From: an uncultured Kiritimatiellota bacterium
GTDB taxonomy: Bacteria; Verrucomicrobiota; Kiritimatiellia; RFP12; DVOR01
Length of the DNA stretch: 64,000 nt
Assembly (NCBI GenBank): GCA_944389585.1
Contig: CALXMW010000008.1
Span: 1 to 64,000 of the forward strand
Reading direction: 5' to 3'
This document shows, one piece after another, positions 32,152 through 41,500 of this stretch. The notes beneath the pieces were generated by a model. It saw only the letters and a program-made list of their open reading frames with translations, was not told where the DNA came from and did no database searches. Each line of letters opens with the position of its first letter. The first letter of the stretch is position 1. Both the position numbers and the translations under genes were made by a program.

Positions 32152-33387
32152 ATGAACGTCGCCTTCCTGGTCTACGGGTGCCGCCTCAACCAAGCCGAGG
32201 CCGAGGGCTGGCGCACGGCCCTCGCCGCCCGCGGCGCCCGGATCGTGCCGGCCGACGCGCCGCACGCCGACGCGCTCTGCCTCCACTCCTGCGCCGTCAC
32301 CGCCCCCGCCGCCCGCGAGGCCCTCCGCGCCCTGCGGGCCTTCCGCGCCCGCCACCCCCGCGCCACGCTCGTGGTGAGCGGCTGCGCGGCCGCGCTGATG
32401 CCCCCGGGCCTGGCCGACCTCACGCTCCCCCACGCCCGCAAGGGCGACTGGGTGGAGGCCGTCTGCGCCAGGCTGGGGCTGGACGGCTCGGCCCCCGCCG
32501 CGCCCCCGCCGCCCCGGCGCACCCGCGCCGCCCTCATCGCGCAGGACGGCTGCGACGCCTTCTGCGCCTACTGCATCGTGCCGCACCAGCGTGGCGCGCC
32601 CGTCTCCGTGCCGATGGCCGACCTGCTCGGGCGCGCCGACGCGCTCCTGGCCGAGGGCTGCCCCGAAATCGTCCTGACGGGCTGCAACCTGGCGCTTTAC
32701 CGCGACCCCGAGACCGGCGCGCGCCTGCCCGAGCTGCTCGCGCGCCTGGCCGACCTGCCGCGCCCGGGGCGCTTCCGCCTCGGCTCGCTCGAGCCCTGCG
32801 TGGCCGACGACGCGGCGCTGATCCGCCTCCTCGCCGAGCGCCGCGGCCGCCTCTGCGCCTTTCTCCACCTGCCCCTGCAGAGCGGCTCGGACGCGGTGCT
32901 CCGCCGGATGGGCCGGCCTTACGGCGTGCGCCAGATCCGCGCGTTGCTCGACCGGGTCTGCGAGGCGCTCCCCTGCTGCGGGCTGGGGGCGGATTGGATC
33001 GCGGGGCTGCCGGGGGAGACGGAGGCCGACGCGGCGGCGTCGGAGGCGCTCCTGCGGGCCTATCCCTTCACGGGGGCGCACGTCTTCCCCTACTCGCGGC
33101 GCCCGGGGACGCCGGCGGCGGCTTTCCCCGGCCAGGTGCCGCCGGGGGCGATCGCGGCGCGGGCGGCGGCGTTGCGGCGGGCGGCGGAGGAGGTGCGCGC
33201 GGCGAGCCTGGCGCGGTTCGTGGGGCGGGCGCTCAGCGTCGTGCCGGAGCGTCTGGCGGGGGGCGTGTGGCGGGGGCTGTGCGCGGAGGGCGTGGCGTGC
33301 GCGGTGCCGCCGCCGGCGCGGCGGGGCGTGCCCGTGGCCTTCACGCCGGCGGGCACGGACGGCGGGCGGCTCACGGCAGGGCGTTGA
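32152..33387 (+). CDS. mtaB: tRNA methylthiotransferase, MtaB/MiaB family
   Basis: 411 residues. The N-terminal MTTase domain has cysteines at VYGCRLNQAE (about residue 10), LHSCAVT (about 46) and VSGCAA (about 82), which bind the auxiliary cluster. The radical SAM motif is CDAFCAYCIVPHQRG (about 135-149), followed by LTGCNLALY and LHLPLQSGSD. This pattern fits MtaB, which adds a methylthio group to t6A37 of tRNA; MiaB itself is slightly different (no YGCRxNQ). A C-terminal TRAM domain is present but short. Its 3' end overlaps the convergent CBM9 gene by 17 bases. Confidence 0.85.
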   Translation: MNVAFLVYGCRLNQAEAEGWRTALAARGARIVPADAPHADALCLHSCAVTAPAAREALRALRAFRARHPRATLVVSGCAAALMPPGLADLTLPHARKGDWVEAVCARLGLDGSAPAAPPPPRRTRAALIAQDGCDAFCAYCIVPHQRGAPVSVPMADLLGRADALLAEGCPEIVLTGCNLALYRDPETGARLPELLARLADLPRPGRFRLGSLEPCVADDAALIRLLAERRGRLCAFLHLPLQSGSDAVLRRMGRPYGVRQIRALLDRVCEALPCCGLGADWIAGLPGETEADAAASEALLRAYPFTGAHVFPYSRRPGTPAAAFPGQVPPGAIAARAAALRRAAEEVRAASLARFVGRALSVVPERLAGGVWRGLCAEGVACAVPPPARRGVPVAFTPAGTDGGRLTAGR

Positions 33388-35068
33388 GGAACTCCGGGCG
33401 GAGTTCCGCGTCGGAGAAGAGGCAGAAGCCTTCGGGGTTTTCCTTGAGGAGGTCTTGGATGAGGGCGCGGAGGGCCTCGGGGCGGCCGTAGAAGTCGGGC
33501 AGGTGGAGGCCGGGGAGGATGGGGAAGGCGCCGCCCACGGCTTGGCGGGCCTCGCGGGCGCGGTCGATCACCCAGGCGTCGCCCTCGGCGTAGAAGGAGG
33601 CGTAGTCCATGGGGAGGGCGAAGTCGAGGCGGAAGCGGGCCCAGTCTTGGTAGACCATCTTGGCGGCGAGGCGGGGGGTGGGGAAGACGGCGGCGCCGCA
33701 GGGCTTGCCGGCGGCGCGCGCGGCGTCGGCCATGGCGTTGGCGACGGCGGCGACCTGGGCGAGGCGGAAGTCGGCCCACGCGGGGTCGGCGGGGTCGGGT
33801 TCCTTGCCGAAGGCGGCCTTGCAGCGGGGGCAGTAGCAGAAGTCGTAGGGCGGCAGGAGGGTGGACATGTCGAGGCCGTAGGTGGGCCAGAGGGCCTTGG
33901 GGAGGACGACGTCGGGCAGGCGGATGTAGTCGAGCTGGATGGCGTCGACCTGCGGGAGCGCGGCGAGGGCGCGGGCTTTGGCGGCGAGGTGGGCGCGGAC
34001 TTCGGGGTGGGTGGGGCAGAGGAATTGGTAGTAGGGCACGAAGGGGCGCTCCTCGGGGCGGAAGGTGGATTTGCCTTCGAGGCTGACGGCGTGCCAGTCG
34101 GGGTGGGCGAGGGCGGCGGGGTCGTCGGGGCGGTTGAGGGCCCAGAGCCAGGCGACGGCGCGCAGGCCGGCGTCCTTGGCCCATTGGGCGACCTTGGCGA
34201 GGTTGGCGTCGGTGCCGCCGATGATGAGGGTGGTGACGCCGGCCGCCTTCCAGTCGCGGAGGGTCTGGGGGGTGAGGGCGGGGTTGTCGCCGTGGACCCA
34301 GAGGCCGACGGTGGGGGGGAAGGGCTCGGGGGTGCCGACGGGGTTGGCGGAGAGGCGGACGCGGCCCCAGTGCTCAGGGGCGTGGATGGTGGCTTGGCGG
34401 GTGGGGGCCCAGACGGTGTTGCGCTCGTCGCCGGGGGCGGGGTGGTCGACGCGCGAGAAGTTCATGCGCATCTCGTGGCCGGGGGCGGGGGGCTTGCCGG
34501 CGCGGGGGTGGTTGGAGTGGCCGGTGATGGAGGCCCAGGGCCAGGCGATCTCGACGCACCAGCCTTGGTCGTCGCCCGCGCCGTCGTTGAGGGTGCCTTG
34601 GAGGGTGACGGCGGTGCGCAGGCCCTTGATGTCCCAGTCGTGGAGGGCGAGGCACGCGGGGTCGCGGTAGGGGGCGGTGAGGAAGAGGTCCCAGACGGTG
34701 CCGAGCTGGTTGATTTCCAGCTCGAGGTAGTCGCGGCCGCGGGCGAAGGGGTCGATGAAGACCTCGAAGTCGTCGTCGCGGTAGATGACGCTGTCGCGCT
34801 GGGTTTGGGTGGCGCGGAGGGTTTCGGCGGGGAGGCGTGCGGCGACGTAGAGGCAGTCGTCGTCGTAGGCCAGGCGGATGTCGGCGGCGTAGGGCGTGGG
34901 GCCGCCGGAGAGGTCGCGCAGGGGGGAGAGGGGGGCGGCCTTGGCCCAGGTGGGCTCGTCGAGGCGGCCGTCGACGGCGATGGGGCCGGCGGCGCGTTGG
35001 AGGACGTAGGTGGGGGCGGCCCAGGCGGGCGCGGCGAGGGCGAGGGCGGCGAGGGCGAGGGCGCGCAT
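33371..35068 (-). CDS. Secreted CBM9-like plus glycosidase-like (GHL10/DUF4015-type) protein
   Basis: 565 residues with a signal peptide (MRALALAALALAAPAWA). Residues about 25-235 are a CBM9/DOMON-like domain (IAVDGRLDEPTWAKAAPL, YLELEINQLGTVWDLF, WCVEIAWPW). Residues about 250-560 look like a TIM barrel: VGLWVHGDNPALTP, VDAIQLDYIRLPD near residue 383, FALPMDYASFY. The LDYIR motif is typical of putative glycosyl hydrolases of this group. A CPRC pair near 417 is an unusual insertion. It follows the EboE-like gene by one base. Probable polysaccharide-active enzyme; substrate unknown. Confidence 0.72.
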   Translation of the reverse strand: MRALALAALALAAPAWAAPTYVLQRAAGPIAVDGRLDEPTWAKAAPLSPLRDLSGGPTPYAADIRLAYDDDCLYVAARLPAETLRATQTQRDSVIYRDDDFEVFIDPFARGRDYLELEINQLGTVWDLFLTAPYRDPACLALHDWDIKGLRTAVTLQGTLNDGAGDDQGWCVEIAWPWASITGHSNHPRAGKPPAPGHEMRMNFSRVDHPAPGDERNTVWAPTRQATIHAPEHWGRVRLSANPVGTPEPFPPTVGLWVHGDNPALTPQTLRDWKAAGVTTLIIGGTDANLAKVAQWAKDAGLRAVAWLWALNRPDDPAALAHPDWHAVSLEGKSTFRPEERPFVPYYQFLCPTHPEVRAHLAAKARALAALPQVDAIQLDYIRLPDVVLPKALWPTYGLDMSTLLPPYDFCYCPRCKAAFGKEPDPADPAWADFRLAQVAAVANAMADAARAAGKPCGAAVFPTPRLAAKMVYQDWARFRLDFALPMDYASFYAEGDAWVIDRAREARQAVGGAFPILPGLHLPDFYGRPEALRALIQDLLKENPEGFCLFSDAELRPEFLNALP

Positions 35069-35069
35069 G

Positions 35070-36194
35070 TCAGACGTTCCGGAGTTGGTCGCGCACCCAG
35101 TTGAGGTCCGCGAGGAGGGATTCGGAGAGGGTTCGGGTGCGGAGGTAGTCGGGGTAGACGAAGTAGGCGTAGGCCTCGACCTCGACGGGCCAGCCGCCGG
35201 CGCGGACGTAGCGCCAGAAGGCGGGGGTGAGGGCGTGGCGCGTGGTGCCGAGCGCGCCGGTGCCGCCCCAGCTGAGGGGGACGTGGAAGTGGATGCGGCC
35301 GCGGCGGCCGATGAGCTCGGGGAGGATCTCTGGGGTGAGGTCGGGGAAGCAGGTGAGCGTGGCGTCTTCCTCGCGGCGGGCGGTTTGGTGGAGGTAGACC
35401 GCGTCGAGGAAGGGGGCGAAGTCGGCCTCGGTGGCGTATTGGCTGAACTCGAGGGCGGCGGAGGCCTGGATGCGGGCCACGGGGATATTGGCCGAGACGA
35501 TGGCGCGCAGGGCGTTGAGGGGGTCTTCGTAGGCCAGGGCGAAGTGGCAGGTGTCGAAGCAGAGGCCGATGAGGTCGCGGTAGGCGGGGTTCCAGGAGGG
35601 GCTCTGCCAGAGGCGCTCGAAGAAGTCGATGGTCGTGCGCGTGTCTTGCAGGAGGCAGTCGGGCTCGGGCTCCAGCGCCAGGCACATGCGCAGGCCGGTG
35701 AAGCCCTCGAGCTTGCGCAGGAAGAGGGCCATCGCGCAGAGGTTCTCGAGCATGGCCTCGGTCACGCCCTGGCCGCGGTCGTAGGCCAGCGGCACCGTCG
35801 TCACGCTCAGGCGGTGGTCGTTGCCCAGGTCGGCGCCCGGCAGGCGGGTGAGCGCGTAGAAGAGGTCGCGCGTGTACGAGACGCGGTTGGGCGTGGCCCA
35901 ATCGGGATCGTAGGCCGCGGTCTTCACCGGCTCGCCGTGGAACGGGCCGTAGGGGAAGCCGTTGATGCCGATGGCCGCCAGGTGGCTTCTGTGCATGAAG
36001 GCCGAGAGGGCGCGCAGGTTCTCGGGCACGCGCAGCTCCTTCGCCGCGCGGCTCCCGAAGCGCAGGCCCACGGGGAAGGCGCCCTCCCCGCCCAGCGCGT
36101 CGCGCAGCGGCCGCGTCACGTCCTCCAACGCCTTGCGCACGTCCGCCAGGTCCTCGCCCGGGTGGACGTTCATGCAATAAGTGATCGGGTTCAT
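35070..36194 (-). CDS. EboE-like TIM-barrel protein
   Basis: 374 residues. The start ITYCMNVHPGEDLADVRKAL and the run VPLAYDRGQGVTEAM resemble EboE, a xylose isomerase-like TIM-barrel protein of the ebo cluster, annotated as a metabolite traffic protein. Metal-binding residues are suggested by ALEPEPD (about residue 160), GLCFDTCHFA (about 204) and HFHVPL (about 300). The other ebo genes are absent here. TACAAT on the minus strand (36206-36201) is 6 bases from the ATG at 36194; leaderless. An upstream in-frame ATG (36212) lies within the promoter and was rejected. Confidence 0.65.
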   Translation of the reverse strand: MNPITYCMNVHPGEDLADVRKALEDVTRPLRDALGGEGAFPVGLRFGSRAAKELRVPENLRALSAFMHRSHLAAIGINGFPYGPFHGEPVKTAAYDPDWATPNRVSYTRDLFYALTRLPGADLGNDHRLSVTTVPLAYDRGQGVTEAMLENLCAMALFLRKLEGFTGLRMCLALEPEPDCLLQDTRTTIDFFERLWQSPSWNPAYRDLIGLCFDTCHFALAYEDPLNALRAIVSANIPVARIQASAALEFSQYATEADFAPFLDAVYLHQTARREEDATLTCFPDLTPEILPELIGRRGRIHFHVPLSWGGTGALGTTRHALTPAFWRYVRAGGWPVEVEAYAYFVYPDYLRTRTLSESLLADLNWVRDQLRNV

Positions 36195-36246
36195 GGCCGC
36201 ATTGTACCACATCCCCCCGCCGGGCGGTGGGGCGGGCGGCTTCCGT

Positions 36247-36269
36247 TCCCCGGGCGCTTGTGCTATACT
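36247..36269 (+). promoter_or_regulatory. Extended -10 promoter for pta
   Basis: TTGTGCTATACT, with TATACT at 36264-36269; a poor -35 (TTCCGT, 36241-36246) sits 17 bases upstream. The leader is about 30 nt and has GAAAGGA before ATG 36307. Confidence 0.6.
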
Positions 36270-36306
36270 CGCTTTGTTGGCTTTTCATTGAGAAAGGAAT
36301 GCCGAG

Positions 36307-37317
36307 ATGGAATTGTTGAAGCAGATTTGCGCGAAGGCCAAAGGCTCGGGGCGCACCGTGGTGCTGCCCGAGGGCCAAGACCCGCGCGTCATCAAGGCCG
36401 CGAACCTGGCGCTCCAGGAGAACGTCGCGAACATCATCGTGCTGGGCACGCCCGAGGAGATCGCCTTCTCGGAGAACGCCGCCGGCATGCGCCTGATGCC
36501 CACGGCGCAGGTGATCGACTACACGAAGGACGCCCTCCTCGACGAGCTCGCCGCCGCCTTCTACGAGAAACGCAAGGCCAAAGGCATGACCCCCGAGGCC
36601 GCCCGCCAGGCCCTCCTGGACAAACGCATCTACTTCGGCGCCATGATGCTCGCCACCGGCAAGGCCGACGGCTTGGTGGCCGGCTCCATCGCCTCCACCG
36701 GCGACATGCTCCGCGCTGCCTTCCAATGCGTCGGCACCGCCCCGGGCATCAAGCTGGCCTCCTCCACCTTCCTCATGGGCCTGCGCGAGCCCACCGCCGC
36801 CGGCGACGACGTGCTCTGCTTCGCCGACTGCGCCGTCAACCCCTGCCCCACCGCCGAGCAGATGGTCGACATCGCCCTGGCCACGGCGCGCACCTTCCGC
36901 TCCCTCGTCGGCAAACAGCCCAAGGTCGCCTTCCTCTCCTTCTCCTCCAAAGGCTCGGCCAAGCACGAGCTCGTCGACAAGGTCGCCGAGGCCGCCCGCC
37001 TCACCAAGGCCCGCTTCGAGGAGCTCAAGCTCGACGCCGTCGTCGACGGCGAGATCCAGGCCGACGCGGCCATCGTCCCGGCCGTCGCCCTCCAGAAGAA
37101 CCCCGGCGGCGCCATCAAGGGCGACGCGAACGTCCTCATCTTCCCCGACCTCCAGGCCGGCAACATCTGCTACAAGCTGGTGCAGCGCCTCGGCGGCGCC
37201 ACCGCCCTCGGCCCCGTCGTCCAAGGCGTCGCCAAGCCCATCAACGACCTCTCGCGCGGGTGCTCGGCCGAGGACATCTTCGGCAACATCTGCATCACCG
37301 TCGGCCAGACGCTGTGA
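36307..37317 (+). CDS. pta: Phosphate acetyltransferase
   Basis: 336 residues, the short single-domain form. Interconverts acetyl-CoA and acetyl phosphate. Motifs: VVLPEGQDPRVIKAA at the N-terminus, ADGLVAGSIASTGDMLRAAF (about residues 118-137), FADCAVNPCPTAEQ (about 176), FLSFSSKGSA and DGEIQADAAIVP, then GDANVLIFPDLQAGN at the C-terminal end. No ackA is adjacent. Its presence points to acetate formation in a fermenting metabolism. The dprA start overlaps its stop (GTGA). Confidence 0.95.
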   Translation: MELLKQICAKAKGSGRTVVLPEGQDPRVIKAANLALQENVANIIVLGTPEEIAFSENAAGMRLMPTAQVIDYTKDALLDELAAAFYEKRKAKGMTPEAARQALLDKRIYFGAMMLATGKADGLVAGSIASTGDMLRAAFQCVGTAPGIKLASSTFLMGLREPTAAGDDVLCFADCAVNPCPTAEQMVDIALATARTFRSLVGKQPKVAFLSFSSKGSAKHELVDKVAEAARLTKARFEELKLDAVVDGEIQADAAIVPAVALQKNPGGAIKGDANVLIFPDLQAGNICYKLVQRLGGATALGPVVQGVAKPINDLSRGCSAEDIFGNICITVGQTL

Positions 37318-38450
37318 ACGCCGGCGCCGACGCCACCCTGGAGCGCCGCGCCCTCATCGCCCTCAACCGCGTGCCGCGCGTGGGGGCCGCCAAGGCCCGC
37401 GCCCTGCAACGCGCCTTCGGCACCCTCGCCGAGGCCGCCAAGGCCCCGCCCGGGCGCGTCGCCGAGCTGTGCCAAGAGCTGGGCCCCACCCTCGCCGAGG
37501 AGGTGGCCCAAGCCCTGCGCTCGGACTTCGCCGCGCGCGAGGAGGCGCGCGCCGAGGCCGCCAACGTCCGCATCCTCACCTGGCTCGACGACCTCTACCC
37601 CGACAGCCTCCGCGCCCTGGCCGCCGCCCCCCTCTGCCTCTACTGCGCCGGCGACCCCAGGCTCCTGGCCCAAACGCAGGTGGCCCTGGTGGGCACCCGC
37701 GCGGCCTCCGTCTACGGCGCCGAGCAGGCCCGCCGCTTCGCCCGCCGCCTGGCCGAGGCCGGGCTCCACGTCACCAGCGGCCTGGCCGAGGGCGTGGACA
37801 GCGCGGCCCACGAGGGCGCCCTCCTCGCCGGCGGGCCCGGGCGCACCCTCGCCGTGGTGGGGACGGCGCTGGACTGCCTCTACCCCGCCGGCCGCAAGCC
37901 CCTGGCGCGGGACATCGCGCGCCAAGGCGGCCTGGTGGTGAGCGAATACCCCTTCGGCCGCCACGGCGACGCGAAGACCTTCCCCCAGCGCAACCGCCTC
38001 ATCGCCGCCCTCTCCAAAGCCATCCTGGTCGTCGAGACGGGCGCGCGCGGCGGCACCCTCATCACCGTCTCCTTCGCGCAGACCTTCGGCCGCGCCCTCT
38101 ACGCCCTGCCCGGCCGCGCCGACTGGCCCGGCTTCGCGGGCAACCACCGCCTGATCCGGGACGGCGACGCCCGCCTGGTGACGAGCCCCGAGCACATCCT
38201 CGAGGACTTCGGCGAGCTGGACCTGCGCCCCGGCCGCGCCGGGGAGGAGCCCGCGGGGGACGCCGCGCCCCCGGGCCTGGCCGACGACGAGCGGCGGATC
38301 TGGGAGGCCCTCGGCCCCGACGAGCTCACCCTCGAGGAACTCGCCGTGCGCACCGGACTGCCCCTGCCGGCCGTCTCGGCCAACGTCATCGCCCTGCAGA
38401 TGCACCGCCGGGTGCGTCCCCTGCCAGGCGGGCTGGTGCGGCGCGCCTGA
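37314..38450 (+). CDS. dprA: DNA processing protein DprA
   Basis: 378 residues. Loads RecA on incoming single-stranded DNA during natural transformation. The Rossmann core is visible: VALVGTRAASVYG (about residues 122-134), TSGLAEGVDSAAHEGAL (about 155), VVGTALDCLYP (about 181), SEYPFG, QRNRLIAALS and VVETGARGGTLIT (about 240). An N-terminal HhH/SAM-like region and a C-terminal winged-helix region (ELTLEELAVRTGL) flank it. GTG 37314 overlaps the pta stop by four bases. Cells of this lineage may therefore take up DNA, though dprA is also common in non-transforming bacteria. Confidence 0.93.
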   Translation: MNAGADATLERRALIALNRVPRVGAAKARALQRAFGTLAEAAKAPPGRVAELCQELGPTLAEEVAQALRSDFAAREEARAEAANVRILTWLDDLYPDSLRALAAAPLCLYCAGDPRLLAQTQVALVGTRAASVYGAEQARRFARRLAEAGLHVTSGLAEGVDSAAHEGALLAGGPGRTLAVVGTALDCLYPAGRKPLARDIARQGGLVVSEYPFGRHGDAKTFPQRNRLIAALSKAILVVETGARGGTLITVSFAQTFGRALYALPGRADWPGFAGNHRLIRDGDARLVTSPEHILEDFGELDLRPGRAGEEPAGDAAPPGLADDERRIWEALGPDELTLEELAVRTGLPLPAVSANVIALQMHRRVRPLPGGLVRRA

Positions 38451-38475
38451 GGGCCGTGGCGTGCCGGGGCGGGAA

Positions 38476-38485
38476 TGTGTTATAG
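38476..38485 (+). promoter_or_regulatory. Extended -10 promoter for the DUF3857 gene
   Basis: TGTGTTATAGT, with TATAGT at 38480-38485. The leader of about 25 nt carries GAAAGG before ATG 38517. Confidence 0.5.
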
Positions 38486-38516
38486 TGTGGGGAAAGTCAA
38501 CGAAAGGCACGCGAAG

Positions 38517-41500
38517 ATGAAGACCCTTGTGAGACGGATGGCCCTCCTGGCCGCGGCGCTGTGCGCCGGCCTGGCCTGCGCGGCCCTGCCGCAGATGCCC
38601 GAGCGCCTGAGCCGCGAGACGGCGCTGGCCAAGGCCGCCGAGACGACGCGCCGGGACGCGCCCGACGCCAACACCCTGACCATCGCCGAATCGCAGTGGG
38701 TGGAATACGCCGCCGACGGCACGGACATCACGTGGGTCGACTTCTGGGTCAAGGCCCTCACCGACAAAGGCGCCCAGGAGCTGCGCGCCATGCCCCTCTG
38801 GTTCAAGGAAGGCTACACCGAGGCCGAGTTCCAGTTGGCCGAGATGGTCCGCGCCGACGGCACCCTCGAGCCGATCGACCTCGCCGCCAACGTCGCCGTC
38901 TCCACCAGCAACGACAGCACCGACGCGAACATCTACGACCCCAGCGCCAAGCGCCTGGTGCTGACCGTGCCAAAAGCCGCGGCGGGCGACACGCTGCACG
39001 TCGTCGCCGCCTTCCGCACCATCCGCCCGCGCATCCCCGACACCTACCACACCCGCGCCCTCCTCGAGAGCTTCGACGGGCCCGTGCCCTACTCCGCCCT
39101 CACCGTCGTGGCGCCCAAAGACCTCCCCCTGCGCAGCCAGGCCATCCTCGACGAGGTGCCCGGCACCGTCACCGCCAGCCGCGAGACCCTCGCCGACGGC
39201 CGCACCCTCCACCGCTGGGTGGCGCGCGACGTGCCGCAGGCCTTCGCCGAGGAGAAGATGCCCTCGGCCGAGGTCTCGCTCCAGCGCGTCGCCGTCTCCA
39301 CCTTCGCCACCTGGGAGGAGATCTCCGAGTGGTACTGGGCGCTCTGCGCCAAACACATGCGCACCACCCCGGCCATCGACGCCAAGGTGCGCGAGCTCAC
39401 CGAAGGCAAAGACCGCGAGGCGCAGGTCGAGGCCCTCTTCGCCTTCGTCGCCCAGCAGGTCCGCTACATGGGCATCATCGCCGAGGAAGAGGCCCCCGGC
39501 TTCGAGCCGCACGACGTCGCGCTCACCTTCGACAACCGCTACGGCGTCTGCCGCGACAAGGGCGTGCTCCTGGTGGCCATGCTCCGCAAGGCCGGCTTCG
39601 ACGCCTACCCCGTCATCATCCACGCCGGCAGCCCCCGCGACAAGGAGGTGCCGATGCCCTACTTCAACCACGCCGTCGTGGCCATCGACGAGGGCGCGCG
39701 CGCCTACCGCCTCCTCGACCCCACCGACGACACCGCCCGCGCCGAGCTGCCGGCCTACCTCAGCGCCTGCTCCTACCTCGTGGCGCGCCCCGACGGCGAG
39801 ACCCTCCTCGAGACGCCCGTCCCCAGCCCCGAGGGCAACCTGGCCGAAATCGAGACCCTCGGCGAGCTCGACGCCGCCGGCACCCTCGCGCTCACCTCCA
39901 CCCTGCGCCTGGGCGGCGTCAACGACAACGTCTACCGCCCCCTCTTCGTCCGCGCCCAGCCCGACCGCGTGCGCGACGTCTTCGACGGCTTCCTCAAGCG
40001 CCTGGCCCCCGGCGCCGAGCTCACCGACGTCTCCGTCTCGCCCGAGGACCCCGCCGACATCTCCCAGCCCCTCGTCGTCACCCTCCGCGGCCGCGTCCCC
40101 CACTTCGGCGTGCCCGACGCCAAGGGCCACACCCTCATCGCCCTCCCCTTCATGAGCCGCGCCGTCGGCCTCGTCAACTTCCTCTTCGACGGCCTCGCCC
40201 AGCCCACCCGCGCCTACGACTGGGTCATCGACGCGCCCTGCGGCGTGCGCGAGCGCCTCACCCTCCGCGGCCTGGGCGCCCTCGGCGAGCCCGCCCTCCT
40301 GCCCGACGACCCCATCCTCAAGGCCAACGGCGCCTCCTTCGACATCGTCTGCACCCGCGCCGAGAACGGCGACCTCACCCTCACCCGCGAGCTCGTCCTC
40401 TCCCACAAGACCTACACGCCCGAGGACTACCGCTCGCTCCGCCGCTTCGCCGAGCGCATGGCCCGCGTCGAATCCGTCCGCCCCCTCTTCTCCAAACCCC
40501 CGGAGCAGGACGTCGACGCCGAGATCCTCCTGCGCGACGAGGCCCTCACCTTGAACCCAGACGGCACCCTCGCCCGCCGCTCCGTCGCCGACACCCACAT
40601 CCTCACCTTCCAAGGCAAACGCGCCCTCGGCGAGGTCAAGTTCGTCAACAACCCCGACACCGAGACCCTCACCCTCAACGCCGTCGAGGTCACCACCGCC
40701 AAAGGCGACCGCGTCCCCCTCACCGAAAAGGAGATCTCCCGCCTCGACGTCGACGGCGCGGCACTCTCCCCGCGCTACCCCGCCTTCCGCCAGACCGTCC
40801 TCTCCCTGCCCGCCGTCGACGTCGGCGCCACCACGCACGTGGACGTCACCACCGCCAGCGCCGCCGGGGCGCCCTTCTGCGGCCTGACCGTCTTCGGCGC
40901 CTCGCCCTACCCCACGCGCGAGGAGCGCTTCACCCTCACCGTCCCGCTCGAGCGCGACCCCGAGCTCCGCCTCGCCGAGCGCAACTTCGCGGGCTTCGAC
41001 GTCTCGCGAACCGTCGTCACCAACGGCGCCCAGGTCGTCCGCACCTGGGTCGTGCGCGACCTCCCGGCCATCCGCCCCGAGCCCGCCACCCCCGCCGCCC
41101 AACTCCTGCGCCCCACCCTCGCCTTCGCCATGCGCGACGCCGCGGCCCACCGCGCCCTCCCCGCCCTCATCGCCCGCGCCGACGCCCTCGCCGACGACCC
41201 CGGCGACGCCGTCGAGGCCCTGGCCGAACGCCTCTGCGAAGGCCTCGACGACGAGGATCTCGAGGGCCGCCTCCGCGCCGCGCAGGACTACCTGGCCAAA
41301 CGCATCCGCACCCTCGGCCCCGCCTGGGGCGCCCTCCGCTGGGGCGCCCTCCGCTGGGGCGCCCTCACCCCGCCGGCGACGACCCTTGCCGACGGCTACG
41401 GCAATCGCCTGGACCGCCTCGTCCTCCACCTGGCGCTCCTGCGCGCCATGGGCCTCGAGGCCGAGCTGGCCTTCGCCGCCGCCAACGCCCTCCCCGACGA